A DNA stretch of 64,000 nucleotides from Pestalotiopsis fici W106-1 (taxonomy: Eukaryota > Ascomycota > Sordariomycetes > Amphisphaeriales > Sporocadaceae), in assembly GCF_000516985.1 (NCBI RefSeq), contig NW_006917097.1:1922001-1986000 (forward strand), in the 5' to 3' direction. Position 1 is the stretch's first letter. Each line of letters begins with the position of its first letter. Position numbers and translations under genes: made by a program. Below are positions 35,840-48,182 of this stretch, piece by piece. Under the pieces are notes generated by a model. It was not told where the DNA came from, did no database searches, and worked only from the letters and a program-made list of their open reading frames with translations.

Positions 35840-38800
35840 GACCATTCTAGTAGGCTGAAAGGCCTCAATCTTGCGAGGCAGACTCCACTCACTATTTCGC
35901 TGCTTCCATTTCTCCGATACTTTTTGGGCGCTCTTGAAATCAATGTTGGGGATTTCTTTTACGAAGTTTATCAAGAATTGGCTGTACCTTTTTACCCAGC
36001 AAGGCCTGCAATAGAGATGGAGACGCCAGGCGTATACCAGGTCATAGAACAATGCATGACCAAAGTTCTTGTGTGTGTTTGTTCGTACCTGCTACATGAT
36101 ATGTGTCTGCTCTCATCGCTTAAAGGTTCAGATGTCTCTTCACAGTCGAACCCAATCATTATTGACTGCTCATTTCATGGCTACATGCACCCGTGCATTT
36201 AGATTCGTTTCTGCGCTCTCCCATTCCATTCATTGTCTAAAAGGCGGTGTGTATTTACAAATATCCCTCCGGAACCAGTCTATTGTCCCGCCACATGGGG
36301 AAGAAACAACATCTTGCATAGCAATCACTGCGCCGCAGACCAAAGCCCAAGTGGCCCTGGATGAGGTTCCTCGACCGCACACTCCCAGTGAATTCCTGCC
36401 TGCCCGACGCGCAGCAGCAGTGTTTGCCATGTTGTATCATCGCTGTTGCCTACCTAGACTCCTACTTCGTGATCAGTTTAGATTTATCGTTCTGTGTGCA
36501 GATGAGAAGCCCGTCTCTCGTCATTGAGCCAACCGGCCGACCACTTCTTGAAGCCTGCGCCCCAGTCCTCCCTGGGTAGTTATTTAGGCGAGACACTAAG
36601 AGGAGGCTTTGCACGAGAGAGGAGCCGTTAAACCGAGATTTTACTAGATTAGATCGTCCCCTCCCCTTAATTTGGAGCTAATCTTGACAAGAGTATACAA
36701 AGCAATGAAAAATTAATGCAGATCAAGGAATTGACACTCTGTCGGTTCAGCTTCTAGGGCAGATAGCTTTGTGAAGTAAATCGAGCTCAATGTCTACCAG
36801 ATTGTCACACTATCCGGATACAGAAACAATCATCATTTTACATGCTTGCATGTATCATGTTTGATTATTGGCAACTGACCGGTCAGCTTGTAAAAAAAGT
36901 GTCCTTCAGAATCTGATATTGACAGCAAGTTTATTCATTCGTTGGCTTGTGAGATAATAGAGCTCCCCGGAACTATTTTTTTTTCATGCTATATGTTCTT
37001 CTGATCACATAGATCTGTTGTTTGTGTAAGCTTATTGTCTTTTGCAATATAAAAAAAGAGTTGAAGAATCTCATCCCAGCATCCCAGCATCCCAGCATCC
37101 CAGCAGTGAACCGCTCTGAATATCACATATTATATATTCGGGCATTCCGTAAGGCATTTGGCTCATCCAAAGATGAGACTTTGGGCTATATCTTTGAATC
37201 CCTGTTTTTATATATTGTTGTTAATATCGTACATTGCAATATGTCATTTGTAAATTATACATCAAGAAAGAGCTCGCAATCACGTCTTGTGGCTGTGGAG
37301 ACGTGGGAAAGCATAGCCACTCTCATCCTTCCGGTCCGGCGTAGCAGTCACTCTCGGAGCATGGTAGTGGAGATTTCCCAAGCCACCGGCTCTAACTAAT
37401 CTCTTGATATCACGAACAGCCAGCGAACCCGCAGTGAAGTGCTGCCCAGCATGTTGGCTTCGGTTTGGCCGGAAGCCAGAATTAAGGAGGAAAAGTAGTG
37501 CGTAGTTGCTCCATCGCTTTCGAACATTCGAATCGATCATGTGGAGTCGAATTGATTTGGGAGAAAAAAAAAATCTGATGGTTAGTAAGATTGATGAATT
37601 GCGCATATAATGTTACAGCAGAAAAGTTTGACTTCTACTGGGTTCATTATCTGTGAATTTGAGTAGACTTTTGTCAATTTCATTTGGACAAAGTGATATC
37701 ACATCAGCTCGACCATGAGGCAAACTGACATATCATGACACAGGTTGGTGGCTGCAGGTTCATGAAACGATTAAGCCAACACTTGTATAAATTTTTGTTC
37801 TTGATCGGAGGAGGTTGCCTCCAGTGCCGGAGCTGGTGATCACCCGCGAGTTCTTGACTAGAAGGCAGATTTGAGTCTGTACCTGAGGAAACAGGTGCGG
37901 ATGGCGGGGTGAGAATCGAAACCCTTTGTCGGGTTCGACGAGATGTTCCGGATATGGTCAGACTAGCTAGTGTGTATTTTCGGCTATCAATGTAGAAAAT
38001 GGTGACTTGGGATAATCGAGTGAAGCCATCCTTTGGAACAAGTAGAGAAAGCACTAAAATAGAACAAAGTGATGCATCAGCACGATACCGAATGAGGATT
38101 GATAGGTCACGCGACATATGTTTGGGAAATCAGCAAGCATTGATTGAATTCCCTTCGGCGTGTCGCCCTATGCAATAGAGGAAGGGGTTGCGAGGCAGGA
38201 TTATCACAAATGCATCATACAAGTCTCAATGATAACCAAACCATGTAGTGGATACTTGCATAGGTACTCATCAAGGCATCCAATAGGTTAATAATCTAGG
38301 GTGTTGGAGAGTTATTCCAGATGATGGCAGATCCATCCAGGCTCCCACCATGGTAAGTGCATGCAAGCAAGCCATTGAGCGGGGAGGCTGGGTGATGTCT
38401 ATTGCATTTGGGCGCGTACCGACCGTCAATGGGCGACTAAAAGCCGACATGGGGGGGACTTACCCCAGTACCTACATACCTAGTAGCAAGTGGAAGCAAC
38501 ATGGTCAGCACCTGCTGCTGGGCACGCCCACCCCCGACCCGACCTCCTCCCCTCCCCCCTTGCAATGTTTGACCTCTTTTCCAGAAACAAAGACAGTGCT
38601 GGGACAACCGGATAGGCTGACTGGGCTCTCTCTGACCATTAAGAGGGCGCGCGCACGCATGCGGGAAAAGAGCGATAGCGTGGAAACACAGCCTTGGTCA
38701 GGTCCCCGCCCGACAGAGAACAAGGACAAAGAAACGTGCCCGCTTCCATCTCTTACTACTCCACCTACCCACCTTACCGATCTTGCCTAAAGGGAGTCAG

Positions 38801-39241
38801 TCAGTCGCTGGAATGCGACCTCTCATCACCAACAACAACAACCACCAACTGCTTCAGGCGTTGTTTCCCCGTTCATTTCATCGCATCGCTCGCGCGCGCG
38901 AATCGGCTGTTACCGTTTTCTGAAGATAGTCGCTTTAGATAGCTCATCTGCAATCATATATCATTGCATCACCATCTTTCCTGTTGCGACAGGAGAGGGC
39001 ATATATTGCTGGTTGGTCTGTTCTGTTCCTCAGGGCTGTCTATTGAAACAACAAAATCCACCGCCTGCCACGAGCAGCAGTCATCAGATCCTACACTAGA
39101 GCACGTAGCTCGGTAGCTAGCCCTGTGCCTACCAACTTACGGGGAATACATCCCAGAATCCACTCCCTCTACTTAAGGAAACCCAAAAGACCCTCTTTGT
39201 TCTCGGGAGGGAGCCTCATCTCTCGCCCGCCGCATGCACTC
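35840..39241. other. Intergenic region, 3.4 kb
   Basis: No supportable gene. AT-rich around 36.6-38.3 kb. The last 1 kb before the deaminase is pyrimidine-rich and likely promoter or leader. It contains an 8-bp tandem repeat at 37072 and a CTGACCGGTCAG palindrome near 36876. Confidence 0.4.
37072..37103. repeat. 8-bp tandem repeat (CATCCCAG)x4
   Basis: Four exact head-to-tail copies in non-coding AT-rich sequence. Confidence 0.95.
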
Positions 39242-41619
39242 ATGGGGGCGTCGTGTAGCAAACTTGTTGATAACGATCATTACCGGGAACCTCCGCATGA
39301 GAAACAACTGGATCCACCATCACCAAAACTACACAAGAAACTCATCCCTCAACGCCGAGGGCCCAGGATGGGTGCTTCAGCGCCGGAAGAAGCGCTAGTG
39401 CTGGGCCGCTATGATAAACAGGTCAGCACAAAGCTAGATGGACTCGATGCGCAAAACCCTCTGTTCTACGAGAAGAAGGAAACATTGGATGCCAAGCATG
39501 CGCAACGACGACGACAACAACAACAACAACAACAACAACTGGACCAGCAGCCGGAGCAAAGCAAACCAACCTCTGAGGAACTTGAGCCGGAATACTTTCG
39601 CGATCGCGCAGAGATCAAAAGACGTGGTCAGCAGCTAGCCTTTGATCATGCCCTTACCGAGAATGCCGATGATGCCGAGCGCAAGGCCAAGAACTTGCTC
39701 GATATTGTAAGGCACAATGATGATGTCGCATTCTACTCACAGGCCGAGCCGCTCACGGGCTACCGCGGCCAGAAACATCGTCGATGGGCAGGCGACCACT
39801 TCCTGACCAACTGGGATATACTCAACGAGACTGTCTTGTTCAAGGTTACGACTCGTATGCCCAAGGGGGCGCACTTACACATTCACTTTAACTCTACGCT
39901 TTTGCCCCATGTTCTACTGGACATTGCCCAAGGTATGGAGCAAATGTACATATCCAGCGACAAACCTCTGGACAGTGTGGACAACTTCAATACCTGTGAA
40001 ATCCAGTTTCTCATGAAGTCGGAAGATGTCGTCGCAGCCGACAGGACCAAACTTAGAAATATTGGGCCTCGGGAACTTTCCAGCCGGTCTAGCTCGGATA
40101 CACACAATTTGTTCTCTTCCAACTTTGTCCAGTTGACAGATGAGAGAAATCAACGTCTGTCATGGATGAAGTATCGAACTTTTAGAGAGCAATGGGACCA
40201 GCGACGGAAGAAAGGCTCTGTTCTCCCAGAAACCCTCTCTAGGGGTCTAGGCGTGTCAGGAGCAGGACATTCGCAGAGCGACAAGGGCGCCGGAGCCATG
40301 ACGTGGAAAGACTGGCTAATCAGCAAGCTTGTATTTGATGATCAGGAAGCTCACAATTCTCTACAGACTGCTGAAGGGTAGGTTGCCTCACCGCTAATGA
40401 TTCATGACGCACTGGCTAATCCTCACACAGGGCGTGGGAAAAGTTTAATGGGCGCACAAGGATGATGAAGGGTCTCTTCAATTACGAGACTGCTTTTGTC
40501 AAGTATACCTGGAGCTGCCTCGAGGAGTTTGAGCGCGACAGGATCCAGTACGCTGAGATCAGGCCAAACTTTATGATGACTAACCAGATATACACGGACG
40601 ATGGCAGCAAGCAGTTAGATAATCGGGAAACCATGAAGAAGATTGTCGAGATTTTCCAAAAGTTTAAGCAACAGAGACCGAGTACGACAGTATGCGGCTT
40701 AAAGGTCATTTATTGCACACCTCGTTCTTTCTCTGCCGACAAGGTGGAGGCCAGTCTCAACGAGTGCCTTTCATTCAAGACGGGCGAATTTAGAGATTAC
40801 ATTGCCGGTTTCGATTTGGTGGGCGAAGAAGCCCAAGGAAAGCCGCTCAAGGCCTTTATACCGGAGTTCTTGGAGTTCAAGCGAAAGTGCAGAGAGCAAA
40901 AGGTCAACATCCCGTTCCTCTTCCACTGCGGCGAAACCCTCGAGTTGGGCGGCGATACGGACGACAACCTGCTAGACGCCCTCTTGCTAGACTCCAAGAG
41001 AATCGGCCACGGCTTTGCATTGGCCCGCAAGCCCTACCTGATTTCGGAATTCAAGAAGAGGGACATATGTCTCGAGTTGTGTCCTATTTCTAATCAGGTG
41101 CTTGGGTTGACGCCAAGAATGAATGGTCATGCGATGTACGAGCTTCTGGCAAACGACGTTCACTGCACACTCAGCAGCGATAATGGAACGCTCTTCAAGT
41201 AAGTAGAACCATATTCACCGGTCCTTCTCCTCATACATACTCATGATTGATACAGGTCTACCCTGTCCCACGATTTCTATGAGGTCATGGTTGGAAGCAA
41301 GGCAATGACTCTCCACGGCTGGCGTCAACTCATTGAATGGAGCATCAAACACGCCAGTTTGGATTCTGCTGAACGATCCAAACTAGAAGAGGTGTGGACA
41401 AAACTATGGGCTCAGTTTGTCGAGTGGATTATAGATTCATTTGACCATGTCGAACCGATCGTAGCACCCCCGGCCAAGCCTTCCACATCTAGGAAGAATG
41501 GAGAGAGCGATGAGGCCCTGCAGGAGCGCTTGAAGGCCGAGAAGTCACAGTATGACCTCGACCACTCGAATTTTCTAAAGCAGATAGAGGCATGGAAAGC
41601 AAAGGCAGCGAAACTGTAG
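39242..41619 (+). CDS. Adenosine/AMP deaminase-like protein (ADGF/CECR1 type)
   Basis: Three exons (39242-40377, 40431-41198, 41256-41619; introns of 53 and 57 nt) encode 755 residues. The start at 39242 gives MGASCSK, matching the N-myristoylation pattern G-x-x-x-S with an adjacent Cys. An in-frame ATG at 39125 would add 39 residues and hide it. A poly-Gln run follows. The metallo-deaminase core has AHLHIHF (metal His213 and His215), FHCGET, RIGHGFAL, and a final SSDNGTLF where classical ADA has DDP, so the second Asp is Asn. The region between HxH and HCGE fits the ADGF subgroup. By family knowledge it deaminates adenosine-like purines, but the exact substrate is open. Most ADGFs are secreted, and no signal peptide is seen here. 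Confidence 0.87.
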
Positions 41620-43056
41620 AGTTTGAAGCGAGGATTTCCTGGCAAATGCCGGGTGCATCGAACGCATATTCAAATCCAGCAACAGAGTGCTGCTTCTGCT
41701 GCTGCTTCATTGAAGCTGAAGACTGCTGTGAAGGCGTTTGGGCTATTACTTGCTTCCCTTTTTTTCCTCCGCGAAGATACCTCTTAGATGGCCAGAGACT
41801 GATTCAGTCGACGATTTGTGACCGGACTTGGGGTGGCGCCCGGTGTTCAGGTAACCTACTCAGTCATGGGTGTCATGGGAAACACTCGCTTTTAATATAT
41901 TGAAGAATAGATATATTCGTTTCATGCATCTAAATGTTCTGTGCTTTTGAATTATTTCACCTCTTCTCTAAATTGCCGCCCAGCCATGCAAATAATGCCC
42001 GGAGCAATCCTACTAGGGGTTACCTCTTTGATCGATTCATAAATGCTTCGCCCGACCAAAGCCCATGGGCAGATCTAGAGGCGAAAAGCGATCTGCCTAC
42101 AAACCTGAAAGATGCGTTCAAGCACTGCCCCCCAAAGCATACGTATCGGTACCCAGACAGCCTTGTGAGTGTTGCAGCCAACAGTGAGCCACCCTTGCCA
42201 GTCAGAATCTCAGTTTTGCGCGACTCAGAAACAAGAGCATGTCTGAGCCGCCCTTGGCAACTGCACGTTTCCGTCCTACTACGGCAGAACAAAGAGGCCG
42301 CTACGTAGGGATCACCTAAAGTGCCAACCAACATGGAAGAAGCAGCAGCCAACGCGTGTACTCGCGGGCGCAACAGCAATGATCCTTACCATGGATGTGC
42401 CCAAAGCCCAGCGGCTGATGGCAGAACAAACTCTGGGGCTGGCTGGATTTTGCGGAGCTCAGCGATCGACCCTGACCTAATCGAGGTTTCTAGCGGCTCT
42501 CAGGCCCCGCCCCAAAGCTACTCTAGCGCTGGAGTCGGCGGCAGCTAAACCCTAGCAGCGAAAAGGATATACCAGGGGTCCTGCATCTTGCTTTCCCCCA
42601 GCCATGTAACCAAGATAAAACTGCCTTCAGCGTGTTGACTCGAAAATCCTTCTGAGCTCATTATTGTTTCTGTTGCTCTTTCTGAACTGATTTCTTCTGC
42701 CAATTACTCCTCTACAATATTATTGTTGTTTTATAAGACTATTTCTGCCGCTCTAGCCGGGCTCTTGTTCTGTTCCAAAGGCCCATTGTTACCTTATCCC
42801 AACTGCCACCGCCGCCCGCCACTTTGCTCTCTCGAATTGACTCGACCCAGCACAGCGAGCGTTCAAACCTAATCGATTACCTCTGCATACTGTTCATAGT
42901 GAAGAGGGGCAGCCATCGTAGCACAGTCAAAGCTTAGTAGAGAGCCAACAGCACGGCAGAGAAACTGACCAACGCATGCATCCACCTTCTCTCCCACAGT
43001 CCTTAGAAACCTAAACCAGTTCGACGGCGGGGGCAAGGCCAACGGCAGACACCCAG
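41620..43056. other. Intergenic region
   Basis: Tandem arrangement: the deaminase 3' end, then the promoter and leader of the membrane-protein gene. Frames at 41934-42379 on both strands overlap and lack domains. No gene is supported. Confidence 0.4.
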
Positions 43057-44628
43057 ATGTCCGACGAAAACGGTCCTGTTCCGGCCCGTGAGTTTTGGTT
43101 CTCTTCCGATGAGGGTCCCTTGGGCTGGCGTCTGGATGTCGTGACGTTGCTCGCCGTCATTGGCGAGTCTTCAATCGCAGATCATGCCCAGGCCATTACT
43201 GCCAGCATGCTGTGCCTCTTACCTCGCATCATTCCTGCTCCACAAGCTTTGCTGAAGGGGACACGGCCCGCTCGAATGCCCGAGACGGCAGCCAAAATCA
43301 CTGGTGTTTACAGCGGCGTCACCTTGGACTCGGTAGGGTTCTTTGCCAATATTATACACCCGCTGGATGAATTCGCCCCATTCGGATTCAAGGTTTTGAA
43401 AATCACCCACAATGACGAGAATGAAGCCGGCGATATAGAGATGCCGAAGGCAGGCAGTCGTGGAATCGGCAGGTTCTTTGGTAGAAGGACAAACACGTCC
43501 AAGTCCGACTTCGCGATGCGGAGGCTTCCCCGCGGCCCAAGCAGTGAATCAAACGGAGACTTTGGTGCAGCAACGACGACAAGCTATGACAGAGCAGATG
43601 TCGAGTCTCAGGCACCCCCCAATCCGGGCATCATACGACGACAGACGGTCAAGCAGCGGATGACTGGTTTCATTGCGAACCCAACCTTGGCCAACAATGC
43701 CAAACGCCCTGCTGTGCCGGCTGCGCTTTGGTCGCCTGTGCACATTCTCAGCATCTTCTCCATGTGTCTCACCTTTGCTATAATTGGATTTGCTGCTCAT
43801 TATCGTGATGGCACAGCCATTTTGGCAGTGGCCTTGATTTCAGTCGCGAGTTCCATCACCGGCGCCGCCTCGTGGTGGCGGCCCCTTCTTATGAGGAGGA
43901 GTCACACGAACAAGGTTCCCAAGGGCGATGTGGTGATTCGTACCCGGGAGGGCGCCTTTTTGCTCATCAAATGCACGGAAAATGTTGCTCGCGAACTATA
44001 TGCCGGCACTGAGGAATGCGAGTATCGCGTGGGTGGTCAGTGGTACAAAGTTCTCATGGGCTTCGGCACCTTTCTGCTCATGGTCAGCGTCATCTTGCTC
44101 GGCAACTGCAAGTGGAACTCGCAACTATTTATTGGCGGCTCGTATATTAGTCTGAACGGCATGTATTGGGTCATGGGCTTGCTTCCCAAGAAATACTTTT
44201 GGGATTTGAGCAGGTACCATATCCAGGATATAACACCAAAGGATGCTTTGAATGCCCATGATATCACGGACAAAGACGATCCTCGAGAAGGCTTCAAGAG
44301 CTTCACTCGCACCTTGTGGTGGTGCATCCGCGAGACAAAACATACCGCATGGGTCGAACGCTCGGGTGCCGCGCCCTCGACACCGCAATGGAGGGCCTGG
44401 CTTGACGAGGCCGAAACGGCCGCTGAGAGTGGCAACCGCACTTGGCCCTCAATCGGGCGAAAGGACGATCTCATGAGGATGACAGAGGATCAGCTCAAGG
44501 AGGAGAGGGAGCAGCAGCGACGGCATGGCGACTCCAGGGAACAGCATAGACCTGATCCGGCTGAGCAGATCGCTCCGGCCTCTCAAGTCCAACCGAGCGA
44601 ACAGAGGAGAGATCCTGGTGCTTTTTGA
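43057..44628 (+). CDS. Multi-span membrane protein, function unknown
   Basis: An intronless 523-residue protein. Four clear hydrophobic segments lie at about 226-247, 252-273, 331-349 and 356-376, with a weaker one near 29-60. A Ser/Arg-rich loop (about 130-215) precedes the first clear span. The C-terminal 100 residues are charged (Glu/Arg/Gln-rich, likely cytosolic or coiled). W-rich motifs (ASWWRPLL, RTLWWCIRETKHTAWVERSG) look conserved. I do not recognise the family. The length and clean frame make it a real gene. It converges on cdc2. Confidence 0.85.
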   Translation: MSDENGPVPAREFWFSSDEGPLGWRLDVVTLLAVIGESSIADHAQAITASMLCLLPRIIPAPQALLKGTRPARMPETAAKITGVYSGVTLDSVGFFANIIHPLDEFAPFGFKVLKITHNDENEAGDIEMPKAGSRGIGRFFGRRTNTSKSDFAMRRLPRGPSSESNGDFGAATTTSYDRADVESQAPPNPGIIRRQTVKQRMTGFIANPTLANNAKRPAVPAALWSPVHILSIFSMCLTFAIIGFAAHYRDGTAILAVALISVASSITGAASWWRPLLMRRSHTNKVPKGDVVIRTREGAFLLIKCTENVARELYAGTEECEYRVGGQWYKVLMGFGTFLLMVSVILLGNCKWNSQLFIGGSYISLNGMYWVMGLLPKKYFWDLSRYHIQDITPKDALNAHDITDKDDPREGFKSFTRTLWWCIRETKHTAWVERSGAAPSTPQWRAWLDEAETAAESGNRTWPSIGRKDDLMRMTEDQLKEEREQQRRHGDSREQHRPDPAEQIAPASQVQPSEQRRDPGAF

Positions 44629-45725
44629 TACCTTGGGATATTATCAATAGCAGCGCGGAAATTTGCGAAAATCTCACGCTATCCCAACAGAATTTCATGG
44701 CCGACCGGGACATGGAAGTTTGACGCTTTTATATGATGGGCAGATGACTGAATCATGGATTATTGGAATGTTTGTTGGCTGTATATACCCCATTTTTAAT
44801 GATATTTCTTCCTTTTTCTTCGTCTTCTTTTTTGGGCATAACCGTGGCAGGCAGCATTGTTTAAGGACGGGTGGGAAAACATTCTTCCTTTCAAGGTCTC
44901 GGGTAGGTGATCATATTTTCGAGAAAGTCGCATTGTCTCTTGGATTATACAGGTACATTGGGGGGGAAGGGGCATCAACCTGACAGTATGGATATATGTA
45001 TATATTTCAGTGCTTTTACCGCCCGATATGGCTCGCGTTCAAGGGCGGGAAACCCGGTTTTCTTTTCTTTTCCCCTCTACTTGAGATGATACTAGAATAC
45101 ACCACAACGCATGACAAGACTTTTGATCATTGGTGAATTTTGGGGAGAGAATCCAGCTTGTGATATTTGTCTGTTTCGGCATCTCGTCTCAGAATGCAGA
45201 ACTAATTCTCTTGAGTCTTTTTTCTTGTTTGTTTTGCAAATAATGGGGCATTGATGAACACGATAGCCCATGGTGTTGACTCCTTTAGACAAGTTTAGCC
45301 AATTTTACGTTTCATCTCATTCTCTTTCTTGGTGCTTTGCCAGTAATTGGGGAAAATGGCCCCTTCCTGCCTGCCTGTCGCACGTATAAATATGCCTTCA
45401 TGATTCCCCTTCGTCAAACATGCCATTATATCCCCTCCCCCAACGCCTTCTAAGACCATTTTCGTTACGCAAGGAGAACAGGTTCATCGTGAGACCCCCA
45501 ATGGGGGAGGGGACGGGAGACGGCAGAGCAGCAAGGCTCGTGGTGAAAAAAAGAAAGAATAAGGCGACGGAGAGCCGGACCGCGAAATATGTAGTGGCAG
45601 CGGACAATATGCAGCGTCGTAACTTATGTTTTCATTCCTGTCCAGTATCCTGAAAGTCACAAAAGGATGCTGAATTTGTTGCTGTGAGCAAAAGGCACAG
45701 GTTGTATCTACCGGACATGCTCCGA
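44629..45725. other. Convergent 3' region
   Basis: About 1.1 kb between the membrane-protein gene (+) and cdc2 (-), presumably long 3' UTRs. The minus-strand frame at 45398-45607 has a hydrophobic stretch but no ATG. Confidence 0.45.
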
Positions 45726-46832
45726 TCAATAACCGTTGGGGTAGGCGTGCCTAGAGCCTTCGAAGTAGGGGTGATTACAGGCCTGCTTGGCGGAAATACG
45801 GCCGGCTGGATCGTACTCGAGACAGCGCTCAAGCAGGGCCAAGCCGTCTTCGTCCAAATTCGAGCACAGCGTTTGTGAATAGTCGCGGTTCCACTTGGGG
45901 AATGTGGACTTGAAGTCCGGGTAAGAGGTGACGCCGGGCCAGACTTCCTCAGTTGGGGTTCCCAAGAGGCGGAAAGTCTTGAAGATCTGGTCAATCTCGG
46001 AGTCGCCGGGGAATAGAGGCTTTCGGGTGCACATCTCTGCGAAAATGGTTCCCACAGACCACATGTCGACACCAGTGGAGTACTGGCGACCACCGAGCAG
46101 GATCTCAGGGGCACGGTACCACAAAGTGACGACCTCGTGGGTGTATGTGCGCAGAGGAACACCAAAGGCGCGGGCAAGACCGAAATCAGCGAGCTTGAGG
46201 TTACCCTCGCGGTTGATCAGCAGGTTCTGGGGCTTCAGGTCACGATGTAGAACACGGTGGCTGTGGCAGTATCGGATACCGGAGCAGAGTTGCCACATGA
46301 ACTTCTTGACCATAGCATCTCCCAAGCCCAGGCGGCCCAATGATTCGCCCGAGCCCTCGGGCAAGGCCTTGCCTCGGCCACCGTCGGCCACGGGCAGTGC
46401 CTCCATGTACTTCTTTAGGTCGAGGTCGAGGAATTCGAAGACGAGGTACAGCTTGTGTCCGTCGGCGTGGACAATGTTAAGCAGGCGAACAATGTTGGGG
46501 TCGCGCATCTCCTTTAGAAGAGAGATCTCTCGAATGGCCGTGCTAGGTACACCCTCGTCCTCAGCCTCGAGGCGAATCTTCTTCAGAGCGACAATCTTTC
46601 CATGGTTGGCAAGGTCTCGGGCCTTGTAGACGACACCGTAGGTACCTAGGCAGAGAAAACGGAAGGTCAGTGACGGCAGCAACAGTCGGTTGGCATATAA
46701 CTGCAGTAACATGGCACAAGGTCTCGAGAATGAAAATCGTAGGCATGCTAAAACCCGCAGGCGACGGGCGTGATTCCGAGCCTGATGCTGCTCACCTTCA
46801 CCAATCTTCTCCAGCTTCTGGTAGTTATCCAT
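45726..46832 (-). CDS. cdc2: Cyclin-dependent kinase CDK1 (Cdc2)
   Basis: Two exons (46796-46832, 45726-46645; 150-nt intron) encode 318 residues. The glycine loop GEGTYGVV (11-18, formed across the splice) has the inhibitory sites Thr14 and Tyr15. The cyclin-binding helix is exactly PSTAIRE (46-52). HRD (146-148), DFG (166-168) and the T-loop [13 protein letters not shown] with activating Thr181 are all present. An extra Gly/Glu-rich insert (about 98-121) sits before helix E and explains the length over yeast Cdc28 (298). The ATG at 46832 starts [10 protein letters not shown]. By family knowledge it drives mitotic entry with B-type cyclins. The gene is divergent from the AlkB-like gene. Confidence 0.97.
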   Translation of the reverse strand: MDNYQKLEKIGEGEQHQARNHARRLRVLACLRFSFSRPCAMLLQLYANRLLLPSLTFRFLCLGTYGVVYKARDLANHGKIVALKKIRLEAEDEGVPSTAIREISLLKEMRDPNIVRLLNIVHADGHKLYLVFEFLDLDLKKYMEALPVADGGRGKALPEGSGESLGRLGLGDAMVKKFMWQLCSGIRYCHSHRVLHRDLKPQNLLINREGNLKLADFGLARAFGVPLRTYTHEVVTLWYRAPEILLGGRQYSTGVDMWSVGTIFAEMCTRKPLFPGDSEIDQIFKTFRLLGTPTEEVWPGVTSYPDFKSTFPKWNRDYSQTLCSNLDEDGLALLERCLEYDPAGRISAKQACNHPYFEGSRHAYPNGY

Positions 46833-48182
46833 GGTCAATCGTAATAATTAATGATGGGCGCGATGGACGGGGGGATTTGAATGCTACTGCAGCAAGTCAA
46901 GCCGGGGCGACGATTCCAGAAGCCTGGCGTGAACTACTAGTAGTAGTAGATGATCGTGGACCCTGACTGACGGGACTGGGAACAAAACCGGATGAAAGGG
47001 TGGGGTGGACGTCTGCTCTGGTGGTTCCGGTCGAGTTGAGAGGAAGTGGGAATCGGGCAACGAGGGGCACGCACGTTGAAAAAAAAAAAAGTTACCGGGG
47101 TCGACGAAGGAAGGATCGTGAAAGCAAAGAAACCCAACCCTTGGCGGCAGCGGGTAAAAAGACGCGGTGAGGGACGAAGAAGAAGAAGAGAAGAGGAAGA
47201 AGAAGACTCTTGTCGTGCGGGTGATGTCAGACTCGGGACTAGAGAAGGGATACCGCCATGGATTGAACGTCGTTGGTCGAGTTCAAGTCGATGGTCAGGA
47301 GGAAAGTAATGTCTGTCAATGGTTCGCCGAGAGACGTCTATCTGAGCGGCAGAGCAATAAAGTGGGAATAGTATGTGGTCCTCTGGGCGTGGGTTGTTTT
47401 GTTTTGTACAGTGTTATGTTTATTATGTTGTAATGTATTTTTCTCGCTGCGTAAATGCAGGGTCAAAGGCGCCTACGATCCATTGTATCCGGTCCGTCTT
47501 CTGTCTGCATAGTACTACCTAATAAAACGTGTAGAGAGTCGCGTCTGGGAAGCTACCTAAACCGGTAGTGTATTTTGAATTCATTGGTTTGTTGTTCTCG
47601 TGGAATGTAGGTCATGACATCCAGGCAAGTCATCACCTTCTGCTGTCCTACTAATCTCTCACTGGGCCTGGTCCGTTGTCAAGTTTGTTTGGCAGTAAAC
47701 AATCTTTGTCGCGACAAAGACGTGGCTTGGATGGCTCCCTGTCAACCCCACATATGGTACCTGGTTGCTGGCTGGCCGGGGCTCGGGGTGTTTTGTAGTG
47801 CAGTGAGTGCAGTGTGTGATTGGAAATATACGTACCTTGATGTACCTACCGCGTCTAACAAAAGTCAGCACCTGCATTGATTCAGCGATGCGATCCAGCT
47901 TTACCCAAGGGAGTTGGCGAGGTTTTACAGGGCGCAGGGTCCAATGCAAGCAAAGCTTATCGCCGATAACGAATAAATTTACCCCGCCATTTGGTTGGCT
48001 GATCTCTTTTCATTAATGTATGGGCTTTTTTGCTTTGCCTTGATTTTCTAGATCTTTTTGCTATACCTGGGATAGTTGTCGAGGTCAACTTTTATACATT
48101 GCATTAAATCACTTTCCACTTGTGCGCCCGGCAGAAACTTGACAGAGGGAATTGAATCGCGGTAAATCGAAACGCAGGAAAA
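46833..48182. promoter_or_regulatory. Divergent promoter region, cdc2 / AlkB-like gene
   Basis: About 1.35 kb with purine-rich repeats (GAAGAA-type, 47175-47210) and an A-run at about 47080. No convincing gene. The core elements cannot be assigned. Confidence 0.4.

Noticed and set aside
35447..36052. 201-codon minus-strand frame
   Set aside because: Antisense to the IgE-binding-like secreted protein exon 2 and its 3' region. No signal peptide or domain.
41934..42379. Overlapping frames of about 120 codons on both strands
   Set aside because: Each is the shadow of the other, with no domain, signal peptide or splice support.
45398..45607. 69-codon frame with a signal-peptide-like stretch
   Set aside because: It has no ATG (the start would be TTG), an in-frame stop lies a few codons upstream, and it sits in the probable 3' UTR of cdc2.
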